Shown here: in pieces, positions 15,987 through 24,992 of the stretch
Layout of the letters: each line of letters begins with the position of its first letter
How positions within the stretch are numbered: the stretch's first letter is position 1
The notes under the pieces: generated by a model
What the model was told of the DNA's origin: nothing
Seen by the model: the letters and a program-made list of their open reading frames with translations, nothing else
Databases searched by the model: none
Origin: Anaerotignum lactatifermentans
Lineage (GTDB): Bacteria > Bacillota > Clostridia > Lachnospirales > Anaerotignaceae
Assembly (NCBI RefSeq): GCF_016902535.1
Contig: NZ_JACSNY010000006.1
Span: 1 to 64,000 of the forward strand
Direction of reading: 5' to 3'
DNA: 64,000 nt
Position numbers and translations under genes: made by a program

Positions 15987-17270
15987 TTAAACAAATACCA
16001 GGGAAATGGCCGGGATATAGGTTACCAGCAACAGTACGATCAGCGCCGCCACAATCAATGGCAGAACCGCCACCGATATTTGTTTTAAGTTGCATTTCGC
16101 GATGCCGCAGGCCACATACAGATTAACGCCTACGGGCGGTGTTACCAGTCCAATGGCCAGATTTACGATCATAACTACCCCCAGATGCACCAGATCTATG
16201 CCAAGAACTTTTGCCACAGGTACAAACAGCGGTACAAAGATATACAGCGCCGATGTGGAATCCAGGAAACAGCCGGCCAAAAGCAGGATAATGTTCACAA
16301 TCAGGAAGAAAATAATGGTATTTCCTCCCGTAGCGCTGATAAGCGCCTCATTGATGGCTACGTCGATGCGGGAACGTGTCAGGATATAAGCAAAGATGCT
16401 GGCCGCCGCCGTAATCAGCATAACCGTAGCCGTTGTGGACGCGGAATCCACCAGAATCTGATAGAGTTCCTTCCACTTGATGGTCTTATAGATAAAGGCT
16501 CCTACCAAAAGACCGTATACAGCGGAAACTGCCGCCGCTTCTGTGGGAGTGAATACACCGCCGTAAATGCCCCCCAGAATGATAACCGGCATCATCAGGC
16601 CCCAGAAGGCATCTTTAAATGCCGCCCAGCGCTGCGCTCCGCTGGCTTTAGGCAGGATCTCCAGATCAGACTTTCTGCCTACCCACAGGGATACCAGCAC
16701 CAGTGCCAGCCCCATCAAAAGCCCCGGCAATACACCGGCGATAAACAAAGTACCAATGGAGGTATCCGAAATGGAACCGTATACAACAAAGGTAATGGAC
16801 GGAGGAATGATAACCCCAATGGCCCCTGCCGCGCCCATGAGCGCCGCGGAAAATGCGGGGGAATAGCCTACCTTAACCATGGCGGGAATCAAAATCAATC
16901 CCAATGCCGCTACCGTCGCGGGACCAGAGCCGGAGATCGCCGCGAAAAAGCAGGCTACAATGACACATACCATAGCAACGCCGCCCCGCAGATGGCCTAC
17001 ACAGGCCTGTGCCAGTGTAATGAGTTTCTGAGAAATCCCTGCCTTTTCCATAATATTTCCGCCCAGAATAAAGAACGGGATCGCCAGAAGAACGAACTTG
17101 CTGGTGGATGCCGATACCAGCTGGGGCAGCGTACCCAGCACTACTTCAATGGGTCTGCCGGCGCCCTGTACAATCATGGCAACCATACTGGAGATACCCA
17201 GGCAGATGGCAATGGGGGTACCGATGAGCAGTAATACGGCAAAGGTAATAAACAAACAAGCAGCTACCAT
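15987..17270 (-). CDS. dctM: TRAP transporter large permease (DctM)
   Basis: 427 residues, about 12 membrane segments, the length typical of the DctM subunit. It begins VAACLFITFAVLLLIGTPIAICLG, has the conserved GSGPATVAALGLILIPAMVKVGY and PPSITFVVYGSISDTSIGTLFIAGVLPG, and ends VNLYVACGIAKCNLKQIS. It forms the sodium-coupled transport channel with DctQ. The gene starts four bases after the dctQ stop. TRAP systems carry acids such as dicarboxylates, sugar acids and keto-acids, and sometimes polyols or nucleosides. Confidence 0.93.
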   Translation of the reverse strand: MVAACLFITFAVLLLIGTPIAICLGISSMVAMIVQGAGRPIEVVLGTLPQLVSASTSKFVLLAIPFFILGGNIMEKAGISQKLITLAQACVGHLRGGVAMVCVIVACFFAAISGSGPATVAALGLILIPAMVKVGYSPAFSAALMGAAGAIGVIIPPSITFVVYGSISDTSIGTLFIAGVLPGLLMGLALVLVSLWVGRKSDLEILPKASGAQRWAAFKDAFWGLMMPVIILGGIYGGVFTPTEAAAVSAVYGLLVGAFIYKTIKWKELYQILVDSASTTATVMLITAAASIFAYILTRSRIDVAINEALISATGGNTIIFFLIVNIILLLAGCFLDSTSALYIFVPLFVPVAKVLGIDLVHLGVVMIVNLAIGLVTPPVGVNLYVACGIAKCNLKQISVAVLPLIVAALIVLLLVTYIPAISLVFV

Positions 17271-17273
17271 ACG

Positions 17274-17765
17274 TTACACAACCTCCTCTTTTTCTTCTCT
17301 CCCTGCTGGCGCTTTGATCTCACGAAGCAGGGCCTGCAAAAAGCGGATGGTCAGGAAGAAAGCTCCAATAGGTACAAAGGAACCAAAAATCCATTCCGGC
17401 CATTGCATCCCCGCTGTAATCTGACCTCTGGCAAACTGCCGCATGGTCATAAAGATACCGTAGTAGAAAATTGAACCGCTGAATACAACCGCCAGAATCA
17501 GCCCAATGCTCTTGAGTACCTTTTCCACACCGGGATTGACAACATCTAGGATAATGGTCAGGCTCAGATGCGCGCCCCGTTTTGCCGCGATAGCCGCTCC
17601 CAGCAAACTTAACAATACAAACAGGTATGTCGTCGCCTCATCTGTAAAGGATAAGGACGCTCCCAGCACATATCGTCCGATAACATTCACAAAGGCAATG
17701 ATAACCATAACGGACAGACATACGGCGGATAAAATTTCCTCAATGTTCCGCAAAAACTTTTTCAT
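17274..17765 (-). CDS. dctQ: TRAP transporter small permease (DctQ)
   Basis: 163 residues with four membrane segments. It has the family pattern of an N-terminal helix (NIEEILSAVCLSVMVIIAFVNVIGRYVLG), SFTDEATTYLFVLLSLLGAAIAAKRGAHLSL, and a last pair around residues 80-145. It scaffolds DctM in the membrane. It lies between dctP (21-base gap) and dctM (4-base gap), so all three subunits are co-expressed. Confidence 0.9.
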   Translation of the reverse strand: MKKFLRNIEEILSAVCLSVMVIIAFVNVIGRYVLGASLSFTDEATTYLFVLLSLLGAAIAAKRGAHLSLTIILDVVNPGVEKVLKSIGLILAVVFSGSIFYYGIFMTMRQFARGQITAGMQWPEWIFGSFVPIGAFFLTIRFLQALLREIKAPAGREEKEEVV

Positions 17766-17786
17766 GGTATTGCTTCGCTCCTTTCC

Positions 17787-18818
17787 TTAGTTTGACGGGA
17801 TACGGAAGGCTTCGCAGGCTTCCTGACCATATTTCTCCATCAGATAGCTGCGCAGCTGCGCTACTGTTTCTTTAAAAGGCTCCAGCTGTTCTTCTGTCAG
17901 CCGTGTGACCTCGATATCATGCTCTACAAATTTCTGGATGATTTTTTCTTCTTCTTCCTCCAGATAATCCCTGCCCCATTCACAGGCTTCCAATGCCTTC
18001 TCCTGCAGCAGTTCTCTCGTTTCCGGCTCCAGATATTCGTTCCAGATGGTGCTGTTGGCCACAAACAGATCGTTTTCATAGGTATAGTTCCAAATGGTCA
18101 TATAGTCCTGCACTTCGTACATTTTAGAGGAATCCGTAATGCTGACGCCATTTTCCTGACCATCAATGGTTCCCTGCTGGATGGCTGTAAATACTTCGCT
18201 CCAGCTCATGGAAATGGGATCGGCGCCAAAGGCATTGAATACACCCATATAAACCTCACCGCCAGGAACACGAATCTTCAACCCTTTTACGTCCTCCGGT
18301 GTTTCTACCGCATGCTTGCTGTTGGTCAGCTGCCGGAATCCATTGTGGAAGGAACCCAGATATGTGATATCATGCTCCGCCAGTAATTTTGCGTAGTAAT
18401 CTCCGCCGCCGTTGTCAATGGCCTCCTTGGCCTCCTCGTAATTGTTGTAGGACCATGGAATCGTACCGACCAGAAGCCGTTCGTCCAATACGGACATTAC
18501 ACTGCTGGCATAGGCCGCTAAATCCACAGAACCATCGGCGATCATTTCAATACCCTTTGTGGCATTGCCGCCAGCCAACTGGTCATTGGGAAAAACCACG
18601 ATCTCCACATAACCATCTGACGCTTCATAAACCAATTCCGCAAACTTTTTGGCTACCAATGTATCGATCTGAATATCTGTCCCATTGACTGCCATCGCCA
18701 GCTCTACCTTCTGGTATTTCCCTTCTTCCTGGGCTTCCTCCTGGGTATTGCCGCAGCCGCTGAGACTGCCAATGGCCAGGATAACCGCCAGCAGAGCTGA
18801 TATCCATTTCTTTTTCAT
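17787..18818 (-). CDS. dctP: TRAP transporter substrate-binding lipoprotein (DctP)
   Basis: 343 residues. It has a lipoprotein signal peptide MKKKWISALLAVILAIGSLSGCGN, with the lipobox LSGC at about residue 22. The mature part is a DctP/TeaA-type binding protein; the usual acid-binding Arg is probably in LKIRVPGGEVYMG. The region MSWSEVFTAIQQGTIDGQENG is the standard family signature. It captures the substrate outside the membrane and hands it to DctQM. First gene of an operon running dctP-dctQ-dctM, transketolase subunits, SDR, pfkA. Substrate specificity cannot be read by eye. Confidence 0.92.
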   Translation of the reverse strand: MKKKWISALLAVILAIGSLSGCGNTQEEAQEEGKYQKVELAMAVNGTDIQIDTLVAKKFAELVYEASDGYVEIVVFPNDQLAGGNATKGIEMIADGSVDLAAYASSVMSVLDERLLVGTIPWSYNNYEEAKEAIDNGGGDYYAKLLAEHDITYLGSFHNGFRQLTNSKHAVETPEDVKGLKIRVPGGEVYMGVFNAFGADPISMSWSEVFTAIQQGTIDGQENGVSITDSSKMYEVQDYMTIWNYTYENDLFVANSTIWNEYLEPETRELLQEKALEACEWGRDYLEEEEEKIIQKFVEHDIEVTRLTEEQLEPFKETVAQLRSYLMEKYGQEACEAFRIPSN

Positions 18819-18860
18819 TGCCTCATCCCCTCTTGTGGTATCACCATAACTTTTTCGCTA

Positions 18861-18919
18861 TACATATTACGTACTATGTAGGATGTTTAAATCATATATC
18901 TTTTTTCTCCCAAAGTCAA
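18861..18919 (-). promoter_or_regulatory. Promoter and palindromic operator of the dctP operon
   Basis: Minus strand TTGACT (18919-18914), 17-base spacer, TATGAT (18896-18891). Just downstream, 18861-18880 is a near-perfect 20-bp palindrome with arms TACATA and TATGTA and centre ACGT, the general shape of a FadR-type GntR operator. The motif TGTAGGATGTT overlaps it at 18877-18887. Confidence 0.6.
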
Positions 18920-18945
18920 TTTGAAAAAGCAAAATTTCTTTACTT

Positions 18946-19005
18946 CTACATTCCCTACAATTTTTTTTGCATACTTTTGTACAAAACATACACCAACATC
19001 CTACA
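18946..19005 (-). repeat. Repeated TGTAGG motifs upstream of the dctP promoter
   Basis: On the minus strand TGTAGGATGTT occurs at 19005-18995 and TGTAGGGAATGTAG at 18959-18946; a third copy, in opposite orientation, lies at 18877-18887. These are candidate sites for an activator or for looping by the regulator. The rest of the 391-base gap holds no gene. Confidence 0.4.
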
Positions 19006-19162
19006 TTGAACCGTTAAAAGAGACAGTCCCTTGTCTTCGGAATTATGAAAAATGCTCCTACAAATCCGGTATCTTTTTCCTTTCTCATTTCAGCAAAGTT
19101 CAGGAAAAATCATCTTATCTAACCAATTCCATGCCCAAAAGAAAAATCCTTCTGCGGACAAA

Positions 19163-19200
19163 AGAAAAAACCGGCATCCCCATACAGGGAATACCGGCTT
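19163..19200 (-). terminator. Terminator of the nucleoside-use operon
   Basis: Minus-strand stem of 11 pairs (CCGGTATTCCC with GGGGATGCCGG, including G-U pairs), loop TGTA or similar, then six T residues. It lies directly after the second nucleoside hydrolase gene and separates the nucleoside operon from the TRAP operon. Confidence 0.8.
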
Positions 19201-19209
19201 TACCGTTTT

Positions 19210-20154
19210 TTATTCTTCTGTCTTTCCGTATTTTTCCATCAGGGTATAGACCTTATCCAGGAATTTCTCACGATCCACGCCAGTCACTACAAAGGCATTA
19301 TGATCGTCAAACTGCTTGTCACTATACAGGTCTGTTACTGTTTTCCCCAGTGTCAGAGGGCCTTTGGTCTCTACCCGCACACCGGCTTCTTCCGCTGTGA
19401 AAAGCTCCGGATACACCGTGTACAGTACTGCCGCCGGATCATGGAGCGCAACACCCTTTTTTCCCCAGCTAAGGTACTTCTCCAGACCATTTTGAAGCAC
19501 ATCACAAAACAGCTTCGCCTGAGGTGTGCCCAGATCGCCAATATGAGCCAGTTCTTCTCTGGTGGCATAAGCCTGCATGGTGACATCCAGACCGCACATA
19601 TGTACCGGCACACCACAGCAGAACATCATATCCGCCGCTTCCGGGTCTACATAAATATTGAATTCCGCCGCCGGCGTCACATTCCCACCAATGGCCGCTC
19701 CGCCCATAATGACAATTTTTTTCAAAAGCTTCGGCAGTTCTTTGTATTTCGCCAGAGCGATACCTACATTGGTCATAGGGCCTACGGCGATCAATACCAA
19801 CTCTCCATTACATTCTTTGGCAATACGATAAATGGCGTCCCATGCCTTTTCCTCGGAAATATCCACCTCCGGCACAGGCATTTCCACACCGCCAAAGCCA
19901 TCGGCGCCATGGAACTCAGAAGCCGTTACCAGCGGGCGGAACATGGGTTTTTCCGCTCCACGGAAAATCGGGAAGTCCGCTCCCAGTACATTTCTCACTT
20001 TTTTGGCGTTGTTGGTGGTTTTGTCCACACCAACATTTCCCGCTACCGTCGTTACGGCGCGGATATCCAGTTCCGGCATCTGATAAGCCAGCAGCAGTGC
20101 CGCGGTATCGTCCACACCGGGATCACAGTCAATAATTACAGGAATCCGTTTCAT
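19210..20154 (-). CDS. Nucleoside hydrolase (inosine-uridine preferring family)
   Basis: 314 residues. It has the calcium-binding N-terminal motif VIIDCDPGVDD, GNVGVDKTTNNAKKV, the conserved VGPMTNVGIAL, MGGAAIGGNVTPAAEFNIYVDPEAA and a C-terminal LHDPAAVLYTVYPELF carrying the Asp that completes the calcium site. It cleaves ribonucleosides to base plus ribose in the cytoplasm. Its ATG overlaps the stop of the upstream hydrolase by four bases (ATGA), so the two are translationally coupled. The two copies share a fold but differ at active-site loops, which suggests different nucleoside preferences. Confidence 0.9.
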   Translation of the reverse strand: MKRIPVIIDCDPGVDDTAALLLAYQMPELDIRAVTTVAGNVGVDKTTNNAKKVRNVLGADFPIFRGAEKPMFRPLVTASEFHGADGFGGVEMPVPEVDISEEKAWDAIYRIAKECNGELVLIAVGPMTNVGIALAKYKELPKLLKKIVIMGGAAIGGNVTPAAEFNIYVDPEAADMMFCCGVPVHMCGLDVTMQAYATREELAHIGDLGTPQAKLFCDVLQNGLEKYLSWGKKGVALHDPAAVLYTVYPELFTAEEAGVRVETKGPLTLGKTVTDLYSDKQFDDHNAFVVTGVDREKFLDKVYTLMEKYGKTEE

Positions 20155-21092
20155 GCTTTTCCCTCCCCATAGGTTTCAATGGCTTCTACCAGCAGATCCA
20201 CAAATGCCTGGCGGTCAATGCCCATCAATACTTTCGCATTGGGCGCCTTGCCCAGTACACCGTTAAAATCCGCTACGGTAGCACCTTTACAGAATTCTCC
20301 TGCCGTTTCTACCTGTACATACAAATCCTGAGATTCCATAATCTCCGGCTTCAACAGCGCAGCAACAGCAACAGCGTCATGAACCGGCGCGCCTTCATAG
20401 CCCAGCCCCCGATGGAACTGATAGAAGAATTCCAGCCATTCTGCCACAATGACAGCCACAGGATTTCCCAGTGCCCGAATCCGTTCAAAGTCCTCGGGGA
20501 AGATCATTGCCTTTTCTGTTACATCCAGCCCCGCCATAATGATAGGGATGCCGGAGGAAAATACCACGTCTGCCGCTTCCGGATCTACCAGAATATTAAA
20601 TTCCGCCGCGGGGGTCCAGTTACCGTACTGTACGCCGCCGCCCATCAGGGAAATACGGGCGATCTTCGCCTTCAATTCGGGATACGCCAGCAGCAGCGCC
20701 GCCACATTGGTCAGAGGCCCCGTAGGAATCAGTGTCACCGGTTCCTCGCTTTCCTCCAGCAGCTTTGCCATCAGACTTACCGCGTCCATCTCCAGCAGCG
20801 GATAAGCAGGCTCCGGCAATGCAGGGCCGTCCAAACCGGATTCCCCATGGACCGTAGGCGCAATAATAGGCGCGGAGATCAAAGGCCGCAGACGCCCCAT
20901 TGCCATAGGAACATCCAGACCGATCAGTGTGCAGATTCGTCTGGCATTATACGTTGTCTTTTCAATGGTCTGATTCCCGCAGACAGATGTTACCCCTAAA
21001 ATATTCATCTGCTGGCTGCCTTTTGCCAGCACCCACGCAATGGCGTCATCATGTCCCGGATCTCCATCCAGAATCACAGGGATCTTTCTCAT
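20151..21092 (-). CDS. Nucleoside hydrolase, second paralogue
   Basis: 313 residues of the same family as its neighbour: VILDGDPGHDDAIAW, GNQTIEKTTYNARRI, GPLTNVAALLLAYPEL, MGGGVQYGNWTPAAEFNILVDPEAA and VHDAVAVAALL. The calcium motif DGDPGHDD is complete. The C-terminal motif is HDAVAV, where many family members (and the adjacent paralogue) have HDP; the Asp is kept. It releases base and ribose from imported nucleosides. It sits 87 bases after the second permease gene, with a strong hairpin in the gap. Confidence 0.9.
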   Translation of the reverse strand: MRKIPVILDGDPGHDDAIAWVLAKGSQQMNILGVTSVCGNQTIEKTTYNARRICTLIGLDVPMAMGRLRPLISAPIIAPTVHGESGLDGPALPEPAYPLLEMDAVSLMAKLLEESEEPVTLIPTGPLTNVAALLLAYPELKAKIARISLMGGGVQYGNWTPAAEFNILVDPEAADVVFSSGIPIIMAGLDVTEKAMIFPEDFERIRALGNPVAVIVAEWLEFFYQFHRGLGYEGAPVHDAVAVAALLKPEIMESQDLYVQVETAGEFCKGATVADFNGVLGKAPNAKVLMGIDRQAFVDLLVEAIETYGEGKA

Positions 21093-21123
21093 CCTCTTCC
21101 ACCTTCCTTTTCTCTATTCAGAA

Positions 21124-21155
21124 AAGTTGGTCCAGCTGAACAGCTGAACCAACTT
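21124..21155 (-). terminator. Intercistronic hairpin between permease and nucleoside hydrolase genes
   Basis: A 15-pair stem with a two-base loop (AAGTTGGTTCAGCTG on the minus strand pairing with its partner), followed by only four T residues. It probably reduces read-through or protects the upstream transporter mRNA rather than ending the operon fully. Confidence 0.6.
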
Positions 21156-21178
21156 TATTTCAGTAATCTGTATCTTTA

Positions 21179-22147
21179 TTAGGACCGTTCAGGTTCTTTC
21201 TTCTCTTTTTCCACAAACCGTGCTTTTTTAACACGACGAACCTGCGTGCTGGCATACAGCACCAGACCGATAATGGTTACCGCGTAGGGCACAGCCGATA
21301 CCAGGAAGGAGGAGAAGCCCTGCATACCTTCCATTTTGTTGCCCAGCGCACTGGCAAAACCAAAGAGCAGGGAGGCAAACATGGAGCCCAACGGTTCCCC
21401 TTGGCCCATGGCCTGTGCCGCCAGAGCGATAAAGCCACGGCCCGCTACGATACCGGTATTCCAGCTCTGGGAATAGTACATGGACATATACGCGCCGCCC
21501 AGACCGGAAAGCGCACCGGAAATACCCAGGGCAATATACTGAATCTTCAATACACTGACGCCGACGCTGTCCGCCGCGTGGGAGTTTTCACCCACGGCAC
21601 GGATCTGCAGACCCAGCGCTGTTTTATACAGCAGCACCCATACCAGAAATACCAGCAGGAATGCCAGATAAGTCAAAATGGAATGACCGGAGAAAATGGG
21701 TCCGATTACGGGAATGCTTTCCAGAATCGGAATATTGATCTTGGGTGTCAGCATACTGGGGCTGGTCAGGCTGGCTGTATTCCCTTTCAGACCTGTAAAC
21801 AGGTACAGCAGGAAGATCGTACCGCCTGAGCCCACTAGGTTGATGGCAATCCCGGCCAGAATAATATCCGTTTTCAGTTTCAGCGCAAAAATACCTATAA
21901 TCAGTGCCAAAATGACACCTACCGCCATGGCGCCGATTACGCCTACCCACCAGTAGCTGGTCCAGTAAGCGAACAGTACGCCAAAGAGGGCAGAAATCAT
22001 CATAATACCTTCCAAACCGATATTGGTAACACCGGCTTTTTCCGCAACAACGGCAGCCAGTGCCGCAAACAGAATGGGGGAAGTGATACGAATAATAGAA
22101 TAACCGAAGCTAGTGGTAAATACCATGCTTAAAATCTGTTCTAACAT
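21179..22147 (-). CDS. Nucleoside ABC transporter permease 2 (NupQ/YufQ-like)
   Basis: 322 residues, eight or more membrane segments, BPD_transp_2 family. Signature strings are ITSPILFAALAAVVAEKAGVTNIGLEGIMM and the GENSHAADSVGVSVLKIQYIALGISGALSGLGGAYM coupling region that contacts the ATPase. Together with the upstream permease it forms the membrane channel of a BMP-type nucleoside importer. Its start overlaps the stop of permease 1 by one base. Confidence 0.9.
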   Translation of the reverse strand: MLEQILSMVFTTSFGYSIIRITSPILFAALAAVVAEKAGVTNIGLEGIMMISALFGVLFAYWTSYWWVGVIGAMAVGVILALIIGIFALKLKTDIILAGIAINLVGSGGTIFLLYLFTGLKGNTASLTSPSMLTPKINIPILESIPVIGPIFSGHSILTYLAFLLVFLVWVLLYKTALGLQIRAVGENSHAADSVGVSVLKIQYIALGISGALSGLGGAYMSMYYSQSWNTGIVAGRGFIALAAQAMGQGEPLGSMFASLLFGFASALGNKMEGMQGFSSFLVSAVPYAVTIIGLVLYASTQVRRVKKARFVEKEKKEPERS

Positions 22148-23256
22148 TACGCATTACCTCCTTCCGCTGCGGGTTTGGATTTTTCAGCCAATTCTTCCTT
22201 GGCTTCTTTTACAACCATTTTCTGTCTTGTCTTCGCCATGAAGTGTTCTGCCGCGAAGAACAGGAAGATAACCGCCTGGATAATATCAATCATTTCCGCG
22301 GGCACGCCTGCGTAAATGGACATCAATTCACAGCCTCTGTTCAAATAAGAAATAAACAGGGCCGCAAAAGGAATGGCAATCGGGTTATTCTTTGCCAGGA
22401 TCGCAACGGTCATACCTGTCCAACCGTAGCCCGGCAGATCTTTCCATAGGAAGGCGTTATATCTGCCCAGAGCCTCGATGGCACCGCCCATACCACTGAG
22501 CACACCGCCGATAACCTGAGATGCCACGATAATGGCGCCAACCTTCATACCGGAATATTTGGAGAAGGATTCATTGATCCCGATCATACGAACCGCATAG
22601 CCCCAACGGGTACGGAACATGAAGAAAGCAACCAGAACCGTCACTGCAATAGCCGCCAGGAAGCCCCATGTCAGCTCTGTGCCGGGAATCAGTTTGCTTA
22701 CCCGCGCGGTTTCCAGATAAGGGTAGGTCTGTACGGAGCCCTGAGAACGGTCCGCGAACACGTTGCTGAGAAAATGCATAACCACATACAGGATGACGTA
22801 GTTCAGCATCAGGGAGCAAACCATTTCGCTGGCATTCAGCTTTACCTTTGCCCATGCGGGAATCAGCATCAGCGCGCCGCCCACGATGGAACCGGCCAGG
22901 ATACAAACCACAGGATGCAGACCAGCCGCCATGGGAACATAAATACCAACCAAACCGGCCACAAAGCCGCCGGCCATAACGGTACCTTCCCCGGCAAGGT
23001 TGAACTGGTTAGCGGAGAACATAACGCAAACCGCCAAACCGGTGAAGATGATAGGCGTCATACGCGCCAGAATCATATAAATAGACGATATATTCAATGC
23101 GCCATTATTGAATACAGGCCGCACCAAAAGACAATACAACGCGTTCATGGGATCATCCGCACAAATCAGGATGAAAATAAACGCTACTGCGATGGCAATC
23201 AAAATTGCGGCACAGCCACGCAGGATCTCGAATCTCATCATTTTTTTATTCCCCAT
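22147..23256 (-). CDS. Nucleoside ABC transporter permease 1 (NupP/YufP-like)
   Basis: 369 residues, BPD_transp_2 family. It has about nine membrane segments, RMTPIIFTGLAVCVMFSANQFNLAGEGTVMAGGFVAG, the coupling loop INESFSKYSGMKVGAIIVASQVIGGVLSGMGGAIE, and a charged C-terminal tail (MVVKEAKEELAEKSKPAAEGG). It overlaps the ATPase gene by 11 bases at its start. It pairs with permease 2 for nucleoside uptake. Confidence 0.9.
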   Translation of the reverse strand: MGNKKMMRFEILRGCAAILIAIAVAFIFILICADDPMNALYCLLVRPVFNNGALNISSIYMILARMTPIIFTGLAVCVMFSANQFNLAGEGTVMAGGFVAGLVGIYVPMAAGLHPVVCILAGSIVGGALMLIPAWAKVKLNASEMVCSLMLNYVILYVVMHFLSNVFADRSQGSVQTYPYLETARVSKLIPGTELTWGFLAAIAVTVLVAFFMFRTRWGYAVRMIGINESFSKYSGMKVGAIIVASQVIGGVLSGMGGAIEALGRYNAFLWKDLPGYGWTGMTVAILAKNNPIAIPFAALFISYLNRGCELMSIYAGVPAEMIDIIQAVIFLFFAAEHFMAKTRQKMVVKEAKEELAEKSKPAAEGGNA

Positions 23257-24811
23257 GCTGCACCCTCCTTACTTCTTCCGGGCTCTGCTGTTTCAGACCC
23301 AGCATATATTCACCCATAATGGTGTCTGTCAGATCCTTGGTATCCTCAAAGTAAGCCGCAATCTGACCATTGTACATAATAATCAAACTATCAGATAATT
23401 CCATAACCTCATTCAGGTCGGCAGAAACAAGCAGCACCGCCGCGCCTTCCCTGCTCAGCTCTACCAGCTTCTTGCGGATAAATTCCGTAGCGCCGACGTC
23501 GATCCCTCGGGTAGGCTGGTCAGCAATAATCAGAACAGGTTCCGCGGAAAACTCTCTGGCAACGACAACCTTCTGGATATTACCGCCGGAAAGCATGCCT
23601 ACCTTCTGCGTTCTGTTCTTGCAAAGCACCTTGTATTCCTCAATGAGCTTATCGCTGTCCTCGTGAATATTTTTCATATTGAACAAAGGCCCATTATTAT
23701 AGCGTTTCTGCGCACAGCGGTCACTGATGAGATTTTCCTCAATGCTGGCCGCACCTGCCATACCAAATGTCATACGGTCCTCCGGGATCAGGGAAACGCC
23801 CAGATCACGGATTTTTCTCTGAGGTTCACCCAGAATATTATGGCCGTTGACTGTGGCTACACCGCTGTCCGGTGTATTCAGATTAAAGAGCATGTCTACC
23901 AGCTCTCTCTGGCCATTGCCTTCTACACCGGCAATCCCCAGAATCTCACCTTTTCTTACGTCAAAGGACATACCGTTGAGCATTTTCTTTTTCCATTCAT
24001 TGGTGTATTCCAGATCACGCACACGCAGTACCACATCTGTGGGCTGTGCCTGATCCTTTTCTACTGTCAGAATAACGTCACGGCCTACCATCAGACGGGA
24101 AATATCCTCTTTGGAAATATCCGCTGTGTTATATACGCCCATGGATTTCCCGCTTCGCATAATGGTCAGACGGTCTGTGATCTGTTTGATCTCATGGAGC
24201 TTATGGGAAATAAATACCATGGTATAGCCCTGTTCCTTCAGATGAACCAGCTCTTTGAACAGCTCTTCTGTCTCCTGGGTCGTCAGTACCGCCGTAGGCT
24301 CGTCCAGAATCAGGATTTTCGCGCCACGTACCAGTGCCTTCAGGATTTCCACCTTCTGCTTCATCCCAACAGGGATGTCTCTTACCTTCGCATCAGGATC
24401 TACATGAAGATTATACTTTTTGGCATATTCCTCTGTAATTTCCACCGCTTTTTTGTAGTCCATAAACAGGCTGTTCTTTTTGGGCTCCATCCCCAGAACG
24501 ATATTTTCCGCCACAGTCAGGCTCGGCACCAGCATAAAGTGCTGATGTACCATACCGATCCCCTTGGAGATAGCCACAGTAGGAGATGTCAGAGAAACTT
24601 CCTCTCCGTTTACAATGATCTTCCCTTCTGTCGGCTGTTCCAAGCCGAACAGCATCTTCATCAATGTGGACTTTCCGGCACCGTTCTCACCCATCAGCGC
24701 ATGAATCTCGCCTTTTTTTACGTTAAAATCCACACCCTGATTGGCGGCAATGCCGTTTGGATAAACTTTTGTAATTCCTTTCATCTGCACAACATATTCA
24801 TTGTCTGCCAT
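23246..24811 (-). CDS. Nucleoside ABC transporter, tandem ATP-binding protein (NupO/YufO-like)
   Basis: 521 residues with two ABC domains, as in RbsA and YufO. Domain 1 has Walker A GENGAGKSTLM and Walker B ILILDEPTAVL; domain 2 has a variant Walker A (GVEGNGQRELVDM), the signature LSGGNIQKVVVAREF and Walker B VLIIADQPTRGIDVG. The degenerate second site is normal for the family. I chose the ATG at 24811 because AAGGAGGGG lies nine bases upstream. It powers the importer encoded by the neighbouring permease and lipoprotein genes. Confidence 0.92.
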   Translation of the reverse strand: MADNEYVVQMKGITKVYPNGIAANQGVDFNVKKGEIHALMGENGAGKSTLMKMLFGLEQPTEGKIIVNGEEVSLTSPTVAISKGIGMVHQHFMLVPSLTVAENIVLGMEPKKNSLFMDYKKAVEITEEYAKKYNLHVDPDAKVRDIPVGMKQKVEILKALVRGAKILILDEPTAVLTTQETEELFKELVHLKEQGYTMVFISHKLHEIKQITDRLTIMRSGKSMGVYNTADISKEDISRLMVGRDVILTVEKDQAQPTDVVLRVRDLEYTNEWKKKMLNGMSFDVRKGEILGIAGVEGNGQRELVDMLFNLNTPDSGVATVNGHNILGEPQRKIRDLGVSLIPEDRMTFGMAGAASIEENLISDRCAQKRYNNGPLFNMKNIHEDSDKLIEEYKVLCKNRTQKVGMLSGGNIQKVVVAREFSAEPVLIIADQPTRGIDVGATEFIRKKLVELSREGAAVLLVSADLNEVMELSDSLIIMYNGQIAAYFEDTKDLTDTIMGEYMLGLKQQSPEEVRRVQHGE

Positions 24812-24931
24812 GATCAGGTCCCCTCCTTCTTTTTTCATTTGTTATCTGCAACTTCAAAAAATTTTTTGTTCCCTTAAAATATGGATGTTTTAGGACTTCC
24901 ATCGAAAAATTTTTTCAATCCGCAGAAAAAA

Positions 24932-24966
24932 ACATAAAAGGGGGCTGAATTCAGCCCCCTTTTATT
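24932..24966 (-). terminator. Partial terminator between binding-protein and ATPase genes
   Basis: A perfect 20-bp palindrome, GGGGGCTGAA joined to TTCAGCCCCC, followed on the minus strand by four T residues. It lies between the lipoprotein gene and the transporter ATPase gene, where many importers keep a leaky terminator so that the binding protein is made in excess. Confidence 0.65.
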
Positions 24967-24992
24967 ACGCCGAAGAACCGTTTTCTGTCAAA

